Source: Homalodisca vitripennis | Taxonomy: Eukaryota; Arthropoda; Insecta; Hemiptera; Cicadellidae | Length of the DNA stretch: 64,000 bases | Assembly: GCF_021130785.1 (NCBI RefSeq) | Contig: NC_060214.1 | Span: 46,933,001-46,997,000, forward strand | Direction of reading: 5' to 3' | In this document: positions 59,639 through 64,000 of the stretch, piece by piece | Layout of the letters: every line of letters begins with the position of its first letter | Position numbering within the stretch: position 1 is the stretch's first letter | Notes under the pieces: generated by a model | What the model saw: only the letters and a program-made list of their open reading frames with translations | Told to the model about the DNA's origin: nothing | Databases searched by the model: none | Program-made: the position numbers and the translations under genes

Positions 59639-59656
59639 AACCACGCTCTGCTACCA
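59639..59656 (-). promoter_or_regulatory. Gypsy-B primer-binding site (initiator Met tRNA type)
   Basis: The minus strand reads TGGTAGCAGAGCGTGGTT three bases inside the 5' LTR. This matches the complement of the 3' end of insect initiator tRNA-Met (TGGTAGCAGAGCAAGGTT) at 16 of 18 positions. Confidence 0.8.
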
Positions 59657-59659
59657 ATA

Positions 59660-60054
59660 TGCGACGATATTCGAAAACTGAATTTGGAAAGACTGGGTCC
59701 TAAATATTAAACGAGGTCGTGAAACGTTGATTGGAAGGTAGGCATACGATATTAACACCAAAACACCGTGCCGGTTCGTAGAGGGAGCGGGCAGCCAGCT
59801 TTGATTTTGTAACTCCGACCACAGAAAACTCCAAGATGTCCTTGCCCTATCGAAGTCAGAAGAGAAGAGCACAAGAAACCTAATTCCCGATATCTAGAAA
59901 ACCTGAAAATACTAGAACCAATCAAAAAGCCAGAAAGCCACAGAAACATCTAGAAAGAGACCAACCATCTGGTAAAACAGATGGCTCGACCAGCTGTAAG
60001 GAAACAGCTCCCGGTCCGTCCAAAGACCAACAAAATAAAGTGGCAAACGCCACA
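59660..60054 (-). repeat. Gypsy-B 5' LTR
   Basis: The upstream LTR in element orientation, TG...CA, almost identical to 50,403-50,797. Confidence 0.95.
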
Positions 60055-60058
60055 ATAT
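60055..60058. repeat. target-site duplication of Gypsy-B (right)
   Basis: ATAT, identical to 50,399-50,402. Next to it is a perfect TGACGTCA at 60,059-60,066. Confidence 0.8.
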
Positions 60059-60128
60059 TGACGTCATAAGTAAACTACGTAAAGCCGTGTGTTGTCGCAG
60101 TTGTATGACGAAATGTTCTTACAACTCA

Positions 60129-60256
60129 AGGTGGAGGACATCGGGTGACCTTGTAGGCCAAGGTCAAGGTCATCGGGTGGCCTTGAAATCCAAGGTCAAG
60201 GTCATCGGGTGACCTTGAATGCCAAGGTCAAGGTCATCGCGTGACCTTGAAGGCCA
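60129..60256 (+). repeat. four 32-bp tandem units with paired AGGTCA half-sites
   Basis: Units start at 60,129, 60,161, 60,193 and 60,225. The last three contain TCAAGGTCA. Units 3 and 4 also contain its inverse TGACCTTGA five bases away, making a 9-bp palindrome arm each side of a 5-base spacer. TCAAGGTCA is the extended half-site bound by monomeric nuclear receptors of the FTZ-F1/ERR type. Degenerate half-sites continue to about 60,350. Confidence 0.8.
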
Positions 60257-60337
60257 AGGTCGTCAGGTCGATGACCGACCTTGTCGGGGTCAACGACCGA
60301 CCTTGCGGGGTCAACGACCTGAGTAGGCGGGAGGGGG

Positions 60338-60350
60338 AGGTCATTGACCT
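60338..60350. promoter_or_regulatory. perfect inverted AGGTCA repeat, 1-base spacer (IR-1)
   Basis: AGGTCATTGACCT is the ideal palindromic (IR-1) site for the ecdysone receptor EcR/USP; the palindrome extends one base further each side. Whether it is a real hormone response element or a by-product of the half-site-rich repeat cannot be told from sequence. Confidence 0.35.
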
Positions 60351-60384
60351 CTGTGGGCGAGGTGGGTGGAGGGGGGATTGTCCC

Positions 60385-60480
60385 ACCCCCCCCCCCCCCC
60401 ACCCCCCCCCCCCCCCACCCCCCCCCCCCCCCACCCCCCCCCCCCCCCACCCCCCCCCCCCCCCACCCCCCCCCCCCCCC
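60385..60480. repeat. perfect 16-bp minisatellite, A followed by fifteen C, six units
   Basis: A residues fall exactly every 16 bases (60,385; 60,401; 60,417; 60,433; 60,449; 60,465; next at 60,481) with only C between. Six perfect units. The minus strand is G-rich and could form quadruplexes. Proline-rich and glycine-rich frames across it are artefacts. Confidence 0.9.
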
Positions 60481-60687
60481 ATTAAAAAGACAGACTTCTC
60501 TTGTCACAAGGCGAAGTTCGCCCGGGAAGAGCCAAAAAAGAAGAGGTGGGAAGAGAAAAAAACCGAGATCTGATAAAACCACAAAACGAAGCCGGTTCCT
60601 CAAAGGGAACTTTGTTGGTGTCGGGGCCCCAGAGCAAGGGAAAACTCATTCCGTACCAACCCTCAGGGAGGTAACGACCAATAGAGG

Positions 60688-61377
60688 ATGACAGCGGTGC
60701 TCCAGATAAACCTACACCACAGCAGAGCAGCTACGGCAACACTCTGCCAGTAGATCCTGGCTGACGACGTAGGCGTGGTCCTGATCCAAGAATCATGAAC
60801 CGTTGGCAGTCATTTTATGGGGATGAGCACGGCTAAAGGTTAATTTGATATACGATTCTGGCAGTAACAACCCTAGAGCATGTATATATGTTAGTAACAA
60901 AATCAAAATCCACTAAAATGGCACAAATGTGTTTCTAGAGACACAGTCGTGACAGAGGTTCACTTGCAGACAGGTGATGGCAAACATCAGAAATCCTGTT
61001 TGCAGCGGTTTACCTCCCATACGATTCTCCAGAACCACCGCCAACTGCCGGGGATGAGGCGGATTGTGGAGTTCAGAATCCTTACGCGGAGGCACCTGAT
61101 TGTCGGTTGTATTGCGAATGCCCACCACACCGCTTGGGGGAGCAGCAACATCAACAATCAGGAAGAGTGCATCTTGAATTTTATAGTAGAATCTAACTTA
61201 GTTATTATGAATCAAGGCCGTAAACCAACTTTTGTACAAGGAAGAGGTACAGGGGTAAGAGAAGAGGTCTTAGATAAACTCTGGCTAGCAACTATATTGC
61301 AACTAAATGTTTTAAACTGGAGTGTGCTAGATGAAGCATCTGTTTCAGATCATAGGTATATCAACCTTTGGACATGA
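60688..61377 (+). pseudogene. LINE endonuclease domain (frameshifted)
   Basis: The ATG at 60,688 begins a typical N-terminus (AVLQINLHHSRAATATLC) broken by stops, followed by GVVLIQES. After frame changes come YLPYDSPEPPPTAG, VGCIANAHHTAWGSSNINN, NLVIMNQGRKPTFV and SVLDEASVSDHRYI. These are the APE-type endonuclease motifs of Jockey/I-group LINEs (the catalytic Asp of 'D-A-N' is altered to I-A-N here; the SDH motif is kept). A possible ORF1 remnant lies upstream (60,490-60,680, Lys/Arg-rich) but is not secure. Confidence 0.85.
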
Positions 61378-63300
61378 GGTCATACAAAATAAATGAGACC
61401 TATAGAAACCCAAAGAAAACACATTGGGTAGCTTTCAATGCAGAGCTAAAAAGCAATCCAGTAAGGGAAAATAGGTATCAGGGGCAAGGGGTCGAGGACA
61501 TGGCGAACTCTTTGCAAAACGCCATGAAAGAATCGTACCACAAAGCCTGCCCCGTGATAGAAAAAAAAATCAAGGAAAAAAAGCATGTTGGTGGAACCTT
61601 GATGGAAACCTTGATGGAAAACCTTCGCAGAGCATATAATACATACAAACGTACAGGGAACTGGGATAGGTACTCTGCTGCCCTAACAGAGTACAATAAA
61701 AGAGGTGAGAAGAGATAAGAGAAAACTCGTGGAGAGGAATTCTGTCAGAGTATTGATAAGGTACCTGACTGTGCAAAACTCCAAAAAAAAAGTCCTAGCT
61801 CGAAACCCCATATTAAATGTGGTGGGTACTATAACTTAGAGAAGATGGGACTTACACCAAGGATCCTGAAGAGACTCTTCAGTGTTTACTGAATACACAC
61901 TTCCCAGGATATTTTCAAACCAGTGAAACAGTTGTTTAGTAAATGGCGGCGAGAACCTAGAGATACCTCGTCTAAGGAGGACTGGAACTGTGCAAAAGAC
62001 TGTTATCAACCTACTTAAGGATAAAACGGGGCCTGGAGTCTTTTAAGCCGTTTCAAATCACCAGGTACCGATGGCATTTTTCCCTGCTTTACTGCAGGAA
62101 GGTGGGGACTTGGTGATACCTCTGCTTCTACGACTGTTTAGAACTAGTCCTAGCGACAGGAGTCATACCCTCATTCCTGGAGGACCCTCTAGGGTTATAT
62201 TTATCCCGAAGCCAGTTAAAGCCTCCTACAAGGTTGCAAAGGCTTATAGACCAATAAGCCTAACATCCTTCTTCGTCAAGACCATGGAGAAGGTTCTGGA
62301 TAGGCATTTAAGGGACACAGTCTTCATCAACCGTCCCTTTACATCCAAATTAAACATGCCTATCAGAAAGGTAAATCTTGTGAAACAGCCTTACACTGTC
62401 TGGTTGGCAAGATTGAGCAAGCTATTGAACAAAAGGAAATAGCTTTAGCAGTATTCCTGGATATAGAAGGAGCTTTTGATAATACGAGTATTCACTCTAT
62501 AGTATCTAAGCTTACATCCAGGGGTACGGAGAAAACTGTTGTTAGATGGGATAAATAACATGCTTAAGAGCAGAAGAGCACGGGCATCTCTGTGTGGAGT
62601 CACAAGAGAGGTCAAAACGCAAGCGTGGATGTCCACAAGGAGGTGTATTATCACCAACCCTGTGGAACATAGTTGTTGATGACTTACTCTGGACTCTGAA
62701 TGAAAACAGGGTATGTTATGCTCAAGGCTATGCAGATGATGTTGGTCATACTCATATGATGGCAAGCATATGGTTACGTGTCTGGAAATGATGCAGAGAG
62801 CACTGGCCATTGTGGAGCGATAGTGTGACGAAGAAGGACTTGCAGTGAATCCTTCGAAGACCGCCATGATACCATTAACAAGTAGGAGGGAAAACTGGAA
62901 ATCACACAGCCAGTCCTACGTGGGGGCCAGATACAGATAAGCATGGAGTTCCAAATATCTAGGAGTCAAACTAGATGATAAAATCACTTGGAATAGTCAT
63001 CTGGAATACATAATCAGCCGATCTCAGACTACATTGATGGATGGTGAGACGTGCGGTAGGATTCACATGGGGGCTTAGACCCGACATGTCACATTGGCTG
63101 TACACCAGAGTCATCAGACCAATGATGGTGTATGGCTCAGTGGTGTATGGTGGCCAAAAGTCCAACAGGTGACTGCCGCAAAAACCCTGTCAAAGGTACA
63201 GCGGTTGGCATGCTTGGGGACAATGGGCGCCATGAGAGGAACACCAACCGCTGCTATGGAAGTAGTGCCTAAACCTCCAACCCCTAGACATATTCGTCAT
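61368..63300 (+). pseudogene. LINE reverse transcriptase (frameshifted)
   Basis: Downstream of the endonuclease, a linker (RNPKKTHWVAFNAELKSN; ENLRRAYNTYKRTG) leads to the RT: SRVIFIPKPVKASYKVAKAY, YRPISLTSFFVKTMEKVLDR, motif A AVFLDIEGAFDN, motif B GCPQGGVLSPTLWN and catalytic motif C GYADDVGH. The thumb region has YLGVKLDDKITWNSHL and an AKTLSKVQRLACLGTMGAMR tail. At least five frame changes are present. Confidence 0.88.
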
Positions 63301-63529
63301 AGGAGAGGCTAGGATGGCTGCCTACAAGGCTGAAGAGCAATGGGGAACTGGCATCATCACATCATCACCATGCTAGTAAGCACTCCAAGATCGTTGACAT
63401 TCTCAAACTGGATATTCTAGAAATGATGTCTGACAGAATGGCAAAGGTTACGGACTGGGAAAAACCATTTTCAAGTCAACATTGTTGAAAGGAAAGAAGA
63501 ATGGTCAAAAGGTGAGCCTGACTACATGA

Positions 63530-64000
63530 AGAAGGTTCTAACCTGGTACACGGATGAGTCAAAGACTCTAAAGGGTACTGGGGCAGTGGTCTGGGGAGTC
63601 AGACCTAGTGTTAACTTAAGCTTTAGCCTAGGTAAAACTGGCAACTGTCTTTCAGGCTGAAGTTACAGCCCTTGCAGAATGTGCAAGAGTTAATGTGGAA
63701 AGGGGCTACAAAGGCAAGACCATCTACATTAACTCGGACAGCAGGGCTGCTTCTGCAGGCCTTGGCCAACCATGACTGTGTAATTCGAAGACAGTCTGGG
63801 AATGCCATAAGGTCATGAAATTGCTGGCGAAAACCAATAAACTTATTCTAACTTGGGTGCCTGGACATAGAGGAATCACAGGCAATGAAGGGGCAGACAG
63901 TTGTGCTAACTTGTGGAGCCAACTGTCCTCTTACCGGTCCTGAACCAACGTGTGGGGTCTCATATAACTTAGCAAGTAGATCAGTTACCAAGTAGATGGT
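63530..64000 (+). pseudogene. LINE RNase H domain, runs off the window
   Basis: Frames after the RT give the four acidic RNase H residues: TWYTDESK, FQAEVTALAECAR, INSDSRAAS and TWVPGHRGITGNEGADSCA. An RNase H after the RT is a feature of I-group/LOA/R1-like LINEs and not of RTE or CR1. Two frameshifts occur. The element continues beyond base 64,000. Confidence 0.85.

Larger units (their letters stand above)
50403..60054 (-). mobile_element. Gypsy-B: Ty3/Gypsy-type LTR retrotransposon
   Basis: The element is 9,652 bp, with 395-bp LTRs that start TG and end CA, and an ATAT duplication. The primer-binding site lies beside the right LTR and the polypurine tract beside the left LTR, so it runs right to left. 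Coding order is gag, protease, RT, RNase H, integrase. It has unusually long non-coding parts: about 2.4 kb before gag and about 1.8 kb after integrase. The LTRs show one difference that I can see (A at about 50,704 against C on the right), implying recent insertion. The coding region nonetheless changes frame about a dozen times. Confidence 0.95.

Noticed and set aside
60129..60256. possible CRISPR-like array (32-bp units)
   Set aside because: Units are contiguous with no unique spacers and the context is a eukaryotic mobile-element region.
60202..60691. Gly-rich and Pro-rich frames of 80-133 codons
   Set aside because: Translation of the A(C)15 minisatellite and flanking repeats.

Overview
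The window looks like repeat-dense, AT-rich intergenic DNA from an arthropod nuclear genome, most likely an insect. The evidence is two Gypsy-type LTR retrotransposons, several LINE fragments (one with an RNase H domain), a 5S-rRNA-derived SINE, a Mutator-like transposase remnant and a Maverick/Polinton element. I find no host protein-coding gene that I can defend. Most coding sequence belongs to mobile or virus-like elements and carries frameshifts or in-frame stops.

Layout. 1-5.05 kb: a LINE on the minus strand (endonuclease and reverse transcriptase at 3.4-5.05 kb, RT C-terminus and 3' tail at 0.68-1.58 kb), apparently split by about 1.8 kb of other repeat sequence. 5.05-16.9 kb: mostly AT-rich non-coding DNA with a small plus-strand LINE piece (6.3 kb), microsatellites, a 121-bp tandem duplication (11.8-12.0 kb), a 5S-derived SINE (12.7-12.96 kb) and a strong hairpin (15.92-15.98 kb). 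16.9-18.3 kb: a broken Mutator-like transposase. 23,990-33,167: 'Gypsy-A', minus strand, with 1,921-bp LTRs, a CGGC target-site duplication and a tRNA-Lys-type primer site. 36.3-37.05 kb: a LINE fragment beside a long TC microsatellite.

37.05-about 49.95 kb: a Polinton/Maverick (adintovirus-like) element. On the plus strand are dUTPase and a protein-primed family B DNA polymerase. Converging on them from the minus strand are double-jelly-roll major capsid, a small ORF, minor capsid (penton), adenovirus-type protease, a parvovirus-like phospholipase A2, a coiled-coil protein, a conserved protein of unknown function, packaging ATPase, integrase with chromodomain, an uncharacterised 'DFQGF' protein and small promoter-proximal ORFs. 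Together these cover replication, integration, capsid building, maturation, DNA packaging and possibly membrane breach, so it is best read as an endogenous virus-like element. Terminal inverted repeats were not recognised.

50,403-60,054: 'Gypsy-B', minus strand, with 395-bp LTRs that differ at one base, an ATAT target-site duplication, an initiator-Met-type primer site, and a gag-pol broken by about a dozen frame changes. 60.1-60.5 kb: 32-bp repeats of nuclear-receptor-like half-sites, a perfect AGGTCA inverted repeat, and a perfect 16-bp A(C)15 minisatellite. 60.7-64.0 kb: a frameshifted plus-strand LINE (endonuclease, RT, RNase H) that runs off the window edge.
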